Notes: generated by a model not told the origin, from the letters alone. A stretch of DNA of 64,000 bases from Anaerolineae bacterium (GCA_013314735.1 JABUFD010000002.1:1054001-1118000), one strand, 5' to 3'. Counted from the first letter of the stretch, positions 14,371 through 22,592 are shown. Program-made: numbers and translations.

Positions 14371-14852
14371 AAGAAGATGTCGTTTTTGTTTCAGGGTTTG
14401 AATACCATGTCAAACTCTGGGATGAAACGGCATTTTCAACCGTTACGCGGGAAAAGGTCTGCTCGTGCGGCGAGCCGAAATGTGCCCATATCGCAGCAGT
14501 TACCAAATACCTGCGTTCAGGTGGCCGGCGTCCCCCTGATCCCGTGTTCTTATGCCCCATCTGCGGCGGTAAAACCGTCGTGGATAAGAACTGGCTGGAC
14601 CGGGATGATGCGGGACGGAAACGCTATGGTTGGCGCTGCGAGAATGGTGGCCTGCGCCACTTTCTCGATGCGAAGGCCGAGCGGATCAAAAAACGCCTGG
14701 CCGAGAATCCCTGGCTCTTCCCCCCGGTCTATGACGAAACCGGCAAGTGCGTCTATGAAGGCGTGCGTCGGGATGAAGTCGTCACCGCTGAGGAATGCGG
14801 GAAGATCAGCTTGAAGGTTTTCCAGGAAACTGGCTATGACCCGACGGCATAA
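14343..14852 (+). CDS. SWIM-type plus zinc-ribbon protein, 169 aa
   Basis: Residues 10-58 resemble a compact SWIM domain: C40-S-C42 and C47-A-H49 (KVCSCGEPKCAHIAAVTKYL). A second cysteine set (C71PIC74 and WRC99ENGG) could form a zinc ribbon around residues 70-105. The C-terminal 60 residues are helical. It is the second element protein with a SWIM motif, and like the one at 5545 it sits behind a leader motif copy and a tiny basic protein. DNA binding is inferred, not shown. Confidence 0.55.
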   Translation: MVAVRNLLLEEDVVFVSGFEYHVKLWDETAFSTVTREKVCSCGEPKCAHIAAVTKYLRSGGRRPPDPVFLCPICGGKTVVDKNWLDRDDAGRKRYGWRCENGGLRHFLDAKAERIKKRLAENPWLFPPVYDETGKCVYEGVRRDEVVTAEECGKISLKVFQETGYDPTA

Positions 14853-14868
14853 ACAGAAGTAGAGAAAA

Positions 14869-14896
14869 CGGACGTTCTCAAAAAAAGGAGCGTCCG
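14869..14896 (+). terminator. Hairpin upstream of radC
   Basis: CGGACG (14869) pairs with CGTCCG (14891) with an inner CTC/GAG and an A-rich loop. It is followed by CTGTTTCTAAAAATG and then the ribosome site of radC. Confidence 0.5.
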
Positions 14897-14925
14897 CTGT
14901 TTCTAAAAATGAAAGGAGGAAACAA

Positions 14926-15645
14926 ATGAATACAGTGTGCATCCAGCCTGGGTTGCTGGATGACAAAACCTACAAGATCATAAAACCCAAATCAATGCTC
15001 TCCCTGCGGGAGCAGCCGGCGTTCCGGGTTGCCGCTACCCCGGATGCCTGTACCCTGGCTGAGTTATTGTCGGTGATTGTGGGCGGTGAGAAACAGTTTG
15101 AGATCGCTCAACGTCTGCTGGAACGGTTTAGCACCATCCAACAGTTAGCGCAAGCGCATCCAAACGAAATCTCCGCGATCACGGGGAAGAAAACCGCGCT
15201 GCGGCTGAAAGCGGCCCTCGCTTTAGCGCGCAAGCTGATGGAGCCGACAGGCGAGGAGTTACCGGTTATCAACAGCCCATCCAGTGCCTACATGGTCTTG
15301 CGTCCGGTGCTGGAAGGTCTGGACCATGAGCGTCTGGTCGTCATAGTGCTGAACACCCGGAAACAGGTAATGGAGACGCCGGTAATCTATGTCGGATCGG
15401 TAAACTCCGCAAATGTCCGAATTGCAGAGGTCTTGCGCCCCTGTATTCGGCTTAACGCGCCCTCAATGATCCTGGCGCACAACCATCCATCGGGCGATCC
15501 AACCGCCAGCCCGGAAGATGTCAATCTGACGCGCTGCTTGAACGAAGCAGCCCGAAAGATGGATGTTGACCTGCTGGATCATGTGATTGTCGGCAGCCCT
15601 GGTCGCTACATGAGTTTAAAAGAACGCGGCTTGGGATTCAACTAA
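14926..15645 (+). CDS. radC: RadC-family JAMM protein, 239 aa
   Basis: The N-terminal helix-hairpin-helix-like part (ELLSVIVGGEKQFEIAQRLL; EISAITGKKTALRLKAALAL) is followed by the RadC/MPN domain. The JAMM metal motif is H185-N-H187-P-S-G-D-P with the downstream SPED aspartate, and DHVIVG closes the domain. Chromosomal RadC is dispensable for repair in Escherichia coli. Copies on plasmids, ICEs and prophages are very common and often sit near antirestriction genes, as here. It has its own AGGAGG site and flanking hairpins, so it is probably a single-gene transcript. Confidence 0.92.
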   Translation: MNTVCIQPGLLDDKTYKIIKPKSMLSLREQPAFRVAATPDACTLAELLSVIVGGEKQFEIAQRLLERFSTIQQLAQAHPNEISAITGKKTALRLKAALALARKLMEPTGEELPVINSPSSAYMVLRPVLEGLDHERLVVIVLNTRKQVMETPVIYVGSVNSANVRIAEVLRPCIRLNAPSMILAHNHPSGDPTASPEDVNLTRCLNEAARKMDVDLLDHVIVGSPGRYMSLKERGLGFN

Positions 15646-15656
15646 TCAAAACCAAA

Positions 15657-15680
15657 GCAGGGGGTGTAAAAGCCCCCTGC
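15657..15680 (+). terminator. 8-bp GC-rich hairpin after radC
   Basis: GCAGGGGG pairs with CCCCCTGC around TGTAAAAG, followed by GCTATTTTATAT. A likely terminator. Confidence 0.6.
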
Positions 15681-15704
15681 GCTATTTTATATAAGGAGGA
15701 TACA

Positions 15705-16289
15705 GTGATACATCTTGTTCTTGAAACACAGGATTTTAGTCTTGTTTGCGCGGAAATCTGGATTTGCCCGGCCTGCGCGCAAAAGTCAGGTCTTATTACG
15801 TTAACGCGTAACGCAACCTGCCCGGAGTGCGGCGCGGGAAAACCGGAAAGCAAGCTGCCGGTGACGGTGGCCTTCCGGTGGCTGAACAAACTGCAAGGGC
15901 TGCTCCAACGGGCCGAAATGGACGAACTGATGGATGAGTTCGCGAACTGCAAAGATCAGTTTGCGACTCCCCGGCGTGAAGCCCTTTATGCGCTCCTGAG
16001 CAATCCGGGAGCGTTTGAGCAGTACGCGGATAAACTGGCACCCCTGATGCCGGTTGTCGCGCAGGTGCTGGTCGAGGGCGCGGTTGAGTACATGATGTAC
16101 GGGTACTCAACCGAATATGTCGCCGTCCGGCGGCTGATCCCGCAAATACAAACGGCAATGGGAAAGTATGCCCCCGAAGGCCGGCTGACCTGGTTGGGGC
16201 AGCAGTTGTGCGATTTGGGGAATGCGCTGAAACTGGAAGCCGGCATCCCGCTGGCAAGTATCGCCATCCCAGAAGAATCAAATGCCTAA
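15705..16289 (+). CDS. Zinc-ribbon protein, 194 aa (GTG start)
   Basis: The GTG at 15705 lies 7 bp after AAGGAGG. Residues 21-45 form a four-cysteine ribbon: ICPAC...TCPECGAGKPES. The rest is helical (RWLNKLQGLLQRAEMDELMD; LLSNPGAFEQYADKLAPLMP). No family recognised. It overlaps the next gene by 8 bp and heads a three-gene operon. Confidence 0.6.
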   Translation: MIHLVLETQDFSLVCAEIWICPACAQKSGLITLTRNATCPECGAGKPESKLPVTVAFRWLNKLQGLLQRAEMDELMDEFANCKDQFATPRREALYALLSNPGAFEQYADKLAPLMPVVAQVLVEGAVEYMMYGYSTEYVAVRRLIPQIQTAMGKYAPEGRLTWLGQQLCDLGNALKLEAGIPLASIAIPEESNA

Positions 16290-16659
16290 ATACTGGATGC
16301 GTTCTCGCCCCGGATGGGAGGCCGTGCCGAAAGGTTACGCGGCCTTCTATTCGGGTTATATGTTTTACGACGAACAGGTGAGCGCCGGCTTTACCCTCTC
16401 GGTTTTCGGTTGGGTGCAGTATTCCCAACCGCTGACCTTTGAGGAGTGCTGGAAGTATGACCTGCTCCCCGATGATCCCATCGAATACGCGCACTACACG
16501 TTCTGGCTGTTTGGTGAGCGGAACACCGAAGAAGCTGCGTATTACGAGAAGGATTACATTGATGCGGTCAAGGCCAATCAGATCACATTAGAAGACGCAC
16601 CTGAAGAAATCCAGGTTGCGCTGGAAATTCTGTTAAAGAAGGAGGAAAACAAAAAATGA
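16282..16659 (+). CDS. Hypothetical protein, 125 aa
   Basis: Overlaps its neighbours by 8 and 4 bp. It is aromatic-rich in the first half (KYWMRSRPGWEAVPKGYAAF; FWLFGERNTEEAAYYEKDY) and acidic/helical in the second half, ending EILLKKEENKK. No motif recognised. Confidence 0.55.
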   Translation: MPKYWMRSRPGWEAVPKGYAAFYSGYMFYDEQVSAGFTLSVFGWVQYSQPLTFEECWKYDLLPDDPIEYAHYTFWLFGERNTEEAAYYEKDYIDAVKANQITLEDAPEEIQVALEILLKKEENKK

Positions 16660-17321
16660 ACGACGCATATTACGAAAATCTTTTTCTCGCCGCCGAGTTT
16701 GAAATGGCGGCGTCCGTGAAAGCCTTTGAGGAAAAGGTAGCTGCAACCGGGCGCGATCTCAATGCCCCGCTAGTTTCTTTGTCCTGGGAATCGTTGTCAG
16801 AACAGGTGATGATGTTCCTCGCCAAAGAGGGCCTCAATCCACTGGATGTTCCGAATGAAGAATTGGAATACCTATTGGAAAAAATCGAATGTGCGCTTGA
16901 ATGCGCGACTGATAACGACTTGTGGGAAACAGCGATTCGAGCAGCGATCGAAGATAAAATTCCTGAACTGCTGGAAAAGTACGGACCCCAGCGCGAGTCA
17001 CCGGAGTTCCCGGATGGCGAGTTCCCGAATGGGAGCCGCTACACCGAGACCTCCGACAAAACCGCCGAAATCCTGGAACACCGCCGGGACTGCAAATGCC
17101 CGGCATGTTCGGCTGACGCCTACCTGGAAGCCGGGTACGAGGACCGGGTGAACGGCGGTGGCGGTGGGGATGACTGCATTGGCGGCCCCTACGAGGACCG
17201 GGAGTGCAATCTCTTTGGTCCCGATGGTGGCGACGACTTTGCGGACATCTATGAAAATTCGTCCGGCGCGATTGATGATCAGCCAGACGAGCCGTGCGAT
17301 GACTGCGGCGACGACATCTAA
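16656..17321 (+). CDS. Acidic, cysteine-containing protein, 221 aa
   Basis: Coupled to the previous gene by ATGA. Residues 1-115 are helical and acidic. Residues 145-221 are a Gly/Asp-rich tail with CKCPACSADAYLEAG and a final CDDCGDDI. The pronounced negative charge without hydrophobic segments is compatible with a DNA mimic or a metal-binding tail, but this is conjecture. A strong terminator follows. Confidence 0.5.
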   Translation: MNDAYYENLFLAAEFEMAASVKAFEEKVAATGRDLNAPLVSLSWESLSEQVMMFLAKEGLNPLDVPNEELEYLLEKIECALECATDNDLWETAIRAAIEDKIPELLEKYGPQRESPEFPDGEFPNGSRYTETSDKTAEILEHRRDCKCPACSADAYLEAGYEDRVNGGGGGDDCIGGPYEDRECNLFGPDGGDDFADIYENSSGAIDDQPDEPCDDCGDDI

Positions 17322-17340
17322 TAAACCTTTTTAGAGACGT

Positions 17341-17367
17341 ACAGGAGGGCCTAATAAGCCCTCCTGT
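17341..17367 (+). terminator. Perfect 10-bp hairpin
   Basis: ACAGGAGGGC (17341) pairs with GCCCTCCTGT (17358), loop CTAATAA, then TGTTTC. It ends the 15705-17321 operon. Confidence 0.7.
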
Positions 17368-17387
17368 TGTTTCAGAAAGCGAGGCTT

Positions 17388-17756
17388 ATGCGAAAAAATA
17401 AACGCAAATCGCTGATGGATTATGAGTCCGAGAGGCGGCGCTTTGTTGCCAGGTTTGAGCGGTACGGCAGAAGGCCACCCATTCCCCACGAGCCTGACGC
17501 CAGCCTTGTAACCTTGCTCCTGTCGCGTGTCCGGGATGTTGAAACAGGGGCGTTTATCTCACACCATCTCTGGCTTGTTGAGGATAAAAACCTGAAAGCG
17601 GTATCACCCTTGAAACCTGGGGATCGGATTGAGTTCGACGCACTGGTGCGGCGTTACCGAAAGGGATACCGGGGGGAAAAGTCGTATATCTTTGGCCGGC
17701 CACCAGACTTTGACTACGGGCTTGTTCACCCATCCAAAATTACTGTCTGCCGCTGA
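17388..17756 (+). CDS. Small basic protein, possible OB-fold, 122 aa
   Basis: I choose the ATG at 17388; an upstream TTG lies inside the terminator stem. The N-terminus is strongly basic (MRKNKRKSLMDYESERRRFV). The middle reads VTLLLSRVRDVETGAFISHH and PLKPGDRIEFDALVRRYRKG YRG, a strand pattern typical of OB-like nucleic-acid-binding domains that I have seen in element-encoded proteins. The fold is inferred; no partner is known. Confidence 0.5.
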   Translation: MRKNKRKSLMDYESERRRFVARFERYGRRPPIPHEPDASLVTLLLSRVRDVETGAFISHHLWLVEDKNLKAVSPLKPGDRIEFDALVRRYRKGYRGEKSYIFGRPPDFDYGLVHPSKITVCR

Positions 17757-17974
17757 AAGCGCAGCAGTTGTCAGAACATTGAATCCGCACCGCTAACCGC
17801 GAGGTTGGCGGTGTCAATTTGTTGTTCTGGCAAAAACAGAACCCAAAGTGCAGGCTGCGTAAAGCGCACAGGCAGTTCGTGACTGCGCCCTGCCACTTAA
17901 AAATCACATGCGGAAACGCCATTTATTGATGCCTGAGAAGGGTCAATAACAAAGGCTGACCGTGCGTGATTTTT
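17757..17974 (+). ncRNA. Candidate structured noncoding RNA (multi-branched inverted repeats)
   Basis: No coding frame. Three structures follow each other. (1) CAGAACA (17772)/TGTTCTG (17822) enclose TTGA/TCAA and CACCGC-AACC/GGTT-GCGGTG capped by GCGA. (2) AAGTGCAGG (17845)/CCTG-C-CACTT (17889) form a three-way junction with arms TGCG/CGCA and GCAGT/ACTGC. (3) AAAAATCAC (17899)/GTGATTTTT (17966) enclose GCG-GAAA-CGC and TTATTGA/TCAATAA. The third could terminate transcription. The rest looks too elaborate for a simple terminator. Confidence 0.5.
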
Positions 17975-17981
17975 GAATCCA

Positions 17982-18023
17982 GTTGGCTACCCTGCGAAAG
18001 CAGGGCCAACGTAGAAACCAATC
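17982..18023 (+). ncRNA. Recurrent leader motif, copy C
   Basis: GTTGG (17982) pairs with CCAAC (18006). CTA is the bulge. CCCTGC/GCAGGG is a six-pair inner helix capped by GAAA. GT and AGAAACCAATC follow. This is the best-formed copy. It lies 23 bp upstream of the start at 18046. Confidence 0.65.
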
Positions 18024-18045
18024 GAAATTCATAGAAGGAGGAAAC

Positions 18046-18495
18046 ATGCAAACGATGGAGAAATACCAGAAGAATCCCGCCCTGGTGATTTTAGATCGCC
18101 AGGTGGGAAAAATCGCGGATGAGCAGCTTTGGGCGATTTTCGCCCATATCCAGTATGCTGCTGCCCGCCGTGTATCCGCTGCCCTGGGCTATCTGCCGTT
18201 CACCTGGCCGCTGACGCCGGTGGATATGCAGCTAAATACCCAGGTAGCGTCAGATGTTTATGCGCTGCTGGCAAAAGCCGGCATCCCGGCTGGCCGCAGC
18301 CAGCCAGACGAAACCCGCCTGGCTGAATATCTGCGGGCAATCAACATTCTGCTCACCGAGGTCTATTTCGTTGATGAAAAACACCTCCAATATGCCCTGT
18401 TCTGCCTGAAAAACTATATGCGGATTGGTCCGCGATGGCTAAAACAGGCAGCAGGCATCGTTGAAGCCGAGGTTGAAGTCGAGGTGACGGCATGA
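18046..18495 (+). CDS. Hypothetical helical protein, 149 aa
   Basis: The ATG at 18046 follows AGAAGGAGG, which sets the start. Apart from a Pro-rich centre (GYLPFTWPLTPVDMQ) it is helical and ends in acidic repeats (VEAEVEVEVTA). It overlaps the DNA methyltransferase gene by 4 bp, so it may assist or regulate that enzyme. No family recognised. Confidence 0.6.
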   Translation: MQTMEKYQKNPALVILDRQVGKIADEQLWAIFAHIQYAAARRVSAALGYLPFTWPLTPVDMQLNTQVASDVYALLAKAGIPAGRSQPDETRLAEYLRAINILLTEVYFVDEKHLQYALFCLKNYMRIGPRWLKQAAGIVEAEVEVEVTA

Positions 18496-19394
18496 CGCTC
18501 ACCAGCCTGGTTTCTTACCCCAATCGGGGTGAGGGCGGGCGCTCCGATTTTCGGGGCAACTGCTCACCCCGGCTGGTGCAAGACTTGATTGAACACTACA
18601 AGCCCCGTCTGTTCTATGACCCGGCCATCGGGTCTGGAACGAGCCGGGATGTAGCGCAATCCATGAAAGTCCCTGGCTTTTTCAGCGACCTGGCGCAAGG
18701 GTACAACGTGCTTGAAAGTGAACCGCCATACTCCGGGTTTGATATGGCCTTCTGGCACCCGCCGTACTGGGACATTATCAAGTATTCTGGCCCAGGCGGT
18801 CAGTGGGGGGGAGCCGGCAATCCTGGCGACCTCTCACTCATCCAGGATTACGGCGAGTTCCTCAAGGCGTTGAATGAGGCAACCTTTCGTATCTACGAAA
18901 CCCTAAAGCGCGGCGGGCGACTGGCCGTGCTGGTTGGTGACGTGAGAAGGAAAGGGACGCTTTATCCGATCCAGCGCGACATGCGCTGGTACGGGACACC
19001 TGATGCCTTCATCGTAAAGGCCCAGCACAACATGGTATCCAATAATCGGACGTACAGCGGTGGGAATTTTGTGGCGATTGTCACCGAATACCTGATCGTG
19101 ACCAAAAAGGCTGATGCCTGGATTGTTCCGCTGCGCGTGACCGAGCCAAAGCAAATGGACACCCGCCGTTGGGCTGGCGCGACCTGGCAAAGCCTGGTGT
19201 ACGCCGGCCTGGAAAACTTGGGCGGCGAAGCGGACCTGCCGGCGCTCTATGAGTGCTTGCAGGAACACAAACGGGTCCAGCAATCCAGCGCCAACGGCGT
19301 GGATTGGCAGGCGATTGTGCGTCGGGAATTACAGACCCGCCCGCACTTTCGCAATATTGAACGTGGCCGGTGGTGCCTGGTGCAGCCGGCGTAA
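18492..19394 (+). CDS. Orphan DNA methyltransferase, 300 aa
   Basis: An AdoMet-binding motif appears as FYDPAIGSGTSRD (residues 41-53) and a catalytic motif IV variant as HPPYW (about 92-96), the order of an alpha/gamma-like amino-methyltransferase. RLAVLVGDVRRKG and FVAIVTEYLIVTKK fit later strands. The C-terminal 60 residues look like a small helical DNA-recognition domain. HPPYW instead of N/DPPY is unusual but seen in related phage enzymes. No restriction partner is adjacent, so it likely protects the element or regulates it. Confidence 0.75.
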   Translation: MTLTSLVSYPNRGEGGRSDFRGNCSPRLVQDLIEHYKPRLFYDPAIGSGTSRDVAQSMKVPGFFSDLAQGYNVLESEPPYSGFDMAFWHPPYWDIIKYSGPGGQWGGAGNPGDLSLIQDYGEFLKALNEATFRIYETLKRGGRLAVLVGDVRRKGTLYPIQRDMRWYGTPDAFIVKAQHNMVSNNRTYSGGNFVAIVTEYLIVTKKADAWIVPLRVTEPKQMDTRRWAGATWQSLVYAGLENLGGEADLPALYECLQEHKRVQQSSANGVDWQAIVRRELQTRPHFRNIERGRWCLVQPA

Positions 19395-19410
19395 AAAAGA
19401 AAGGAGAAAC

Positions 19411-19956
19411 ATGGAACTCGAAAAGGTTATCCAAAGCCTGGAAGCTGGAAACTTCCAGGTGGTGCCAATCAGTAACTGCGGTTGCCGCTTTGATTGGCAT
19501 ATCGAGGAGGGTGACTTGGTGGATGGCTTCGAGGAGGACGACTGCTATGAGGGCTTCGCCCTCATGGTGGACGAAACCCTTGTCGCTGAGCACACGCGAT
19601 ACAGCCCTCTGATGCTTTATGTGAACGGGATGTCCGAAACTAACATCCCCGCAGAAATCCAGAAGGCAATGCGCTCTCCTGCCCTCCAGCGATGGGAAAC
19701 GGGCAATCCGGTGGTGCACGAAGAACGCCGGCGGGAAGCTCTGATCGCCTTCCTGATGAAAGGCGAGTATGAGCTTGACCGCGACGACGAGCGGTATTTT
19801 GCCAACGAATACACCGTGATCTTGCGGGAACTGCCCGATGGTGCGTCCGTCCCTGTCACCCGCGAGGAAGCCAAAGCATGGGCTGATGACTTCCTGTATC
19901 GCGGCGACTCCTCGGCCCAAGCCTTTGTGGGCTTTCGGCTGGAAACCAATCAATAA
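19411..19956 (+). CDS. Hypothetical acidic protein, 181 aa
   Basis: The ATG at 19411 follows AAAGGAG; the open frame upstream is inside the methyltransferase gene. The N-terminus (MELEKVIQSLEAGNFQVVPI) leads to a very acidic stretch (EEGDLVDGFEEDDCYEGFAL). No family recognised. The acidic, compact nature would fit a DNA mimic but there is no direct evidence. It is 14 bp ahead of the pentapeptide-repeat gene. Confidence 0.55.
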   Translation: MELEKVIQSLEAGNFQVVPISNCGCRFDWHIEEGDLVDGFEEDDCYEGFALMVDETLVAEHTRYSPLMLYVNGMSETNIPAEIQKAMRSPALQRWETGNPVVHEERRREALIAFLMKGEYELDRDDERYFANEYTVILRELPDGASVPVTREEAKAWADDFLYRGDSSAQAFVGFRLETNQ

Positions 19957-19970
19957 AAAAGGAGAAAACA

Positions 19971-20822
19971 ATGCCTAATTTGATTAAGTGCGAAACGAAT
20001 CCCGTCCTCGACCCGTACCACAAGGCTGCGGGTCAAGCGTCTTTCACCATTCTGAGTATCTTTCAGAACGGTGATTACCAGGTTGACCAGGAGTACGACG
20101 ACGGGGTTGCTCCGGTTGATGAAGCCAATGGGCTGACGCTCACCTATGCCCTGTTCGAGCGCCCGGACGAAAAAGCTGCCCGTGCCTACCTGGAAAGCCA
20201 GGAGGCGGTTGCCCTGGTCGAGCGAATCCACGCCGGTCATGGGAAAACCCTGTACTACAACAACGTCGTCGGCACACTGACCGAGGACGCTGAGGCTGCC
20301 ATCCAGGAACTTCTGGATGCACTGGCGGCCCTGCCGGAAAGCAAGGTGGCCCTTTGGACCGCTGGCGACTGGGTGGGTAACACGAACGACGAGGAAATCG
20401 GTATCGGCGCTTTGACTACTGACGCGGAGATAGCGGCCCTGGTTGAAAAGCTGGACACCGATGCCCGTGCTGAAAACATCATTCTCGCCGGGACCGAGGA
20501 ATACTTGGTCGAGCGGCGGCGTTTGGCGCGTCAGAACCTGGCGGGTGCTGACCTGCGCAGCGTTAACCTGGTCGGTGCCAGCTTGTCCGGTGCTGACCTG
20601 TCAAGCTGCGACCTGCGCGGTGTAAATCTGACCGGTGCCGATCTGTCTGGCACGAACTTAACCGAGGCCAGACTGTCCGGGGCCATCCTGTGCGGGGCCA
20701 ACCTGGAGAATGCCGACCTGTCTGATGCAGATCTTGAGAATGCCGACCTGACCGGGGCCAATCTGGAGAATGCCCTAATCTCCGGGGCAAAGGTGACTGG
20801 TACACTCCTGGCCGACGACTAA
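19971..20822 (+). CDS. Pentapeptide-repeat protein, 283 aa
   Basis: Residues 185-278 are about 18 pentapeptide repeats of the A(D/N)LxX type (LAGADLRSVNLVGASLSGAD and so on to GANLENALISG), which fold as a right-handed beta-helix. The N-terminal 180 residues are an acidic helical domain of unknown type with segments YAPD-like strands and ALLDALAALPE-like helices. Repeat proteins such as Qnr and MfpA mimic DNA and shield gyrase. Here, among anti-restriction genes, a DNA-mimic role is plausible but unproven. It is followed by a clear terminator. Confidence 0.75.
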   Translation: MPNLIKCETNPVLDPYHKAAGQASFTILSIFQNGDYQVDQEYDDGVAPVDEANGLTLTYALFERPDEKAARAYLESQEAVALVERIHAGHGKTLYYNNVVGTLTEDAEAAIQELLDALAALPESKVALWTAGDWVGNTNDEEIGIGALTTDAEIAALVEKLDTDARAENIILAGTEEYLVERRRLARQNLAGADLRSVNLVGASLSGADLSSCDLRGVNLTGADLSGTNLTEARLSGAILCGANLENADLSDADLENADLTGANLENALISGAKVTGTLLADD

Positions 20823-20846
20823 ACGCTGGCGAACACTGTCTTATCC

Positions 20847-20886
20847 AATCCCTCGCAGGTGGCCTGTCTGCCTGTGAGGGATTTAT
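20847..20886 (+). terminator. Intrinsic terminator
   Basis: AATCCCTCGCAGG (20847) pairs with CCTGTGAGGGATT (20871) with one G-T pair, then TATTT. It separates the pentapeptide gene from the exonuclease gene. Confidence 0.75.
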
Positions 20887-20907
20887 TTCAAATCACAAGG
20901 AGGATAC

Positions 20908-21576
20908 ATGAACGATAAACTTTTGATCTTTGACATCGAAACCGCGCCTGACCTGGGTGCGGTGGCTGCGCTGCCGGAACCGAAAGCGCCGGGAAATCTG
21001 AAAGACCCCGAAAAAGTCGCTGCGGCGATTGCCGAGAAGAAGGCCGAGCAGCTTGCAAACGCTGCCCTGGACCCTGATACGGCAAACATCACCGCAATTG
21101 GCCTGGCGGTTGTGGATGTTCGCGACCCCTCGTTGGATGCAGACAACATCTGCGCCTATCTGGTGGGTGACGAAGAAACCCCAACCGAGGCTACCCTGCT
21201 GACGAAGTTCTGGCACACGATGGTGCAAACTGGCGGTTACGCTGCCGGCTACAACATCATCGGCTTTGACCTGCCGATGCTCCAGCGCCGGAGCTTTGCC
21301 CTCGCAGTCAAACCTGGTCTGTTGGGGCTGCCGGCAATCTCGCCGGCGAAGTATCGAACACAACCCATCCTCGACCTGATGGGCGTTCTCTATAACTGGG
21401 ATCGCTCGCGGGGTTTGAAGTGGGTCTGCAAGCGGTACGGCATCCCCAATCCGCTGCCTGATCTGGATGGCAGCATGGTGGGCGAAATGGATCGGGCGAT
21501 GCTCCGCAAATACGTCGCCAACGATGTCAACCTGACCATCCAGCTTTACCGCCGGATGCAGGGCGTGTATTTCTAA
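20908..21576 (+). CDS. DEDDy 3'-5' exonuclease (PolB-exonuclease-like), 222 aa
   Basis: Motif Exo I is F8-D9-I-E11-T, Exo II is GYN116IIGFD121LPML and Exo III is Y202-V-A-N-D206, the Tyr-x3-Asp form of the DEDDy class. Residues 28-55 are an Ala/Lys/Glu-rich insertion after Exo I. No polymerase domain is present, and the length fits the stand-alone predicted 3'-5' exonuclease family related to family-B polymerase proofreading domains. It may proofread for a host polymerase docked on the element clamp, or trim recombination intermediates. Confidence 0.85.
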   Translation: MNDKLLIFDIETAPDLGAVAALPEPKAPGNLKDPEKVAAAIAEKKAEQLANAALDPDTANITAIGLAVVDVRDPSLDADNICAYLVGDEETPTEATLLTKFWHTMVQTGGYAAGYNIIGFDLPMLQRRSFALAVKPGLLGLPAISPAKYRTQPILDLMGVLYNWDRSRGLKWVCKRYGIPNPLPDLDGSMVGEMDRAMLRKYVANDVNLTIQLYRRMQGVYF

Positions 21577-21596
21577 AATAAAAGGAGGAAAGAAAC

Positions 21597-22508
21597 ATGT
21601 TTTACCTTGAATATCAATATCGTTTCGCTAGCAACGATAAGTTGCGAGCGACAATTGGTTTTCTCACCGAAGGCGGAATCACGTTTGAGGAAGCAGACCG
21701 CCGGTTGAAGGCAGTCTGGCCCAACGGCCAGTTCAATACTCAATGGACTGATATTCCCGTGCTGGACATCAGCGACGGGTATCAGCACGAGTTTGTCGGT
21801 TTCTCGGATCAGCCGGCATTGCAGAATACGGACTTGCCACTGACCCTGCGTGATTTTGTCGAACAGGCAGAACGGGCTGCGGTTCTCACAGGCCGCCGGT
21901 ATCAGTTCGATCTTTCGATGGAGAATGGGTCGGACGAAATCCTGAACTCGTTACCGTCAAAGATCACCCTCCGGCTTACAGGGGCCGAGATCGAATGGGT
22001 GCTGGAACAGATGGCACTTGTAGAAAAAAGCGTGGACGAAGAAACCGGGAGCCTGGTCGTCCGGGAAATCGTTGTTCGGCCACCTGCCGAACAGATCCAT
22101 GCCCTGTTCCCCAGTCTCCCGAATGACGTGTTCGCCCAGCTTGTTATCGAAGCTGGGTACGCATACATTCGAGCGCACCCCTTTGCTTCTTGCGCTGCCG
22201 ACGGGGAGACGATCTCCGTCACCAGCGAAGAACTACGGCAGGCGCTGACGAAAGGGGACGACCTCCCCGCTCCTGTGTCGGTTGATGCGGCTTTCGTCGA
22301 CTTGTTGTTCCCAACGGCAAGCGAAATCATCGAATATGCCCAAAAGTATGTTGGCGATAAACCCTGGCCGGAGGATGATTGGGTGCAAGGCAGCCGCTTT
22401 GCCCTGAACATCTGGCTGCGGGATGGACAGAAACGGATTACGTTTTACACGCTGGAAGCCAACGATGAAATTGACACAAGTAAGGGTGTCGGTTTTGTTG
22501 TGCCGTAA
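21597..22508 (+). CDS. Hypothetical protein, 303 aa
   Basis: Starts 6 bp after AAAGGAGGAAAG, 20 bp behind the exonuclease gene, so probably co-transcribed. Soluble, alpha/beta; no membrane segment. Visible stretches include FLTEGGITFEEADRRLKAVW and LFPSLPNDVFAQLVIEAGYA. No family recognised. A 13-bp terminator follows. Confidence 0.55.
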   Translation: MFYLEYQYRFASNDKLRATIGFLTEGGITFEEADRRLKAVWPNGQFNTQWTDIPVLDISDGYQHEFVGFSDQPALQNTDLPLTLRDFVEQAERAAVLTGRRYQFDLSMENGSDEILNSLPSKITLRLTGAEIEWVLEQMALVEKSVDEETGSLVVREIVVRPPAEQIHALFPSLPNDVFAQLVIEAGYAYIRAHPFASCAADGETISVTSEELRQALTKGDDLPAPVSVDAAFVDLLFPTASEIIEYAQKYVGDKPWPEDDWVQGSRFALNIWLRDGQKRITFYTLEANDEIDTSKGVGFVVP

Positions 22509-22538
22509 CCCGTAGCGCCACCAAACACAAACCAAATT

Positions 22539-22569
22539 GCTACACCCTGCCGGCTGGCGGGGTGTAGCG
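22539..22569 (+). terminator. 13-bp hairpin
   Basis: GCTACACCCTGCC pairs with GGCGGGGTGTAGC around GGCT. The tail is CATAAATAAA, so termination would depend on hairpin strength. Confidence 0.65.
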
Positions 22570-22592
22570 CCATAAATAAAAGGAGAAAAAAG

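Noticed and set aside
19925-19965. GGAAACCAATC similar to the leader motif tail
   Set aside because: It encodes the last codons of the gene at 19411 and lacks the preceding outer helix.
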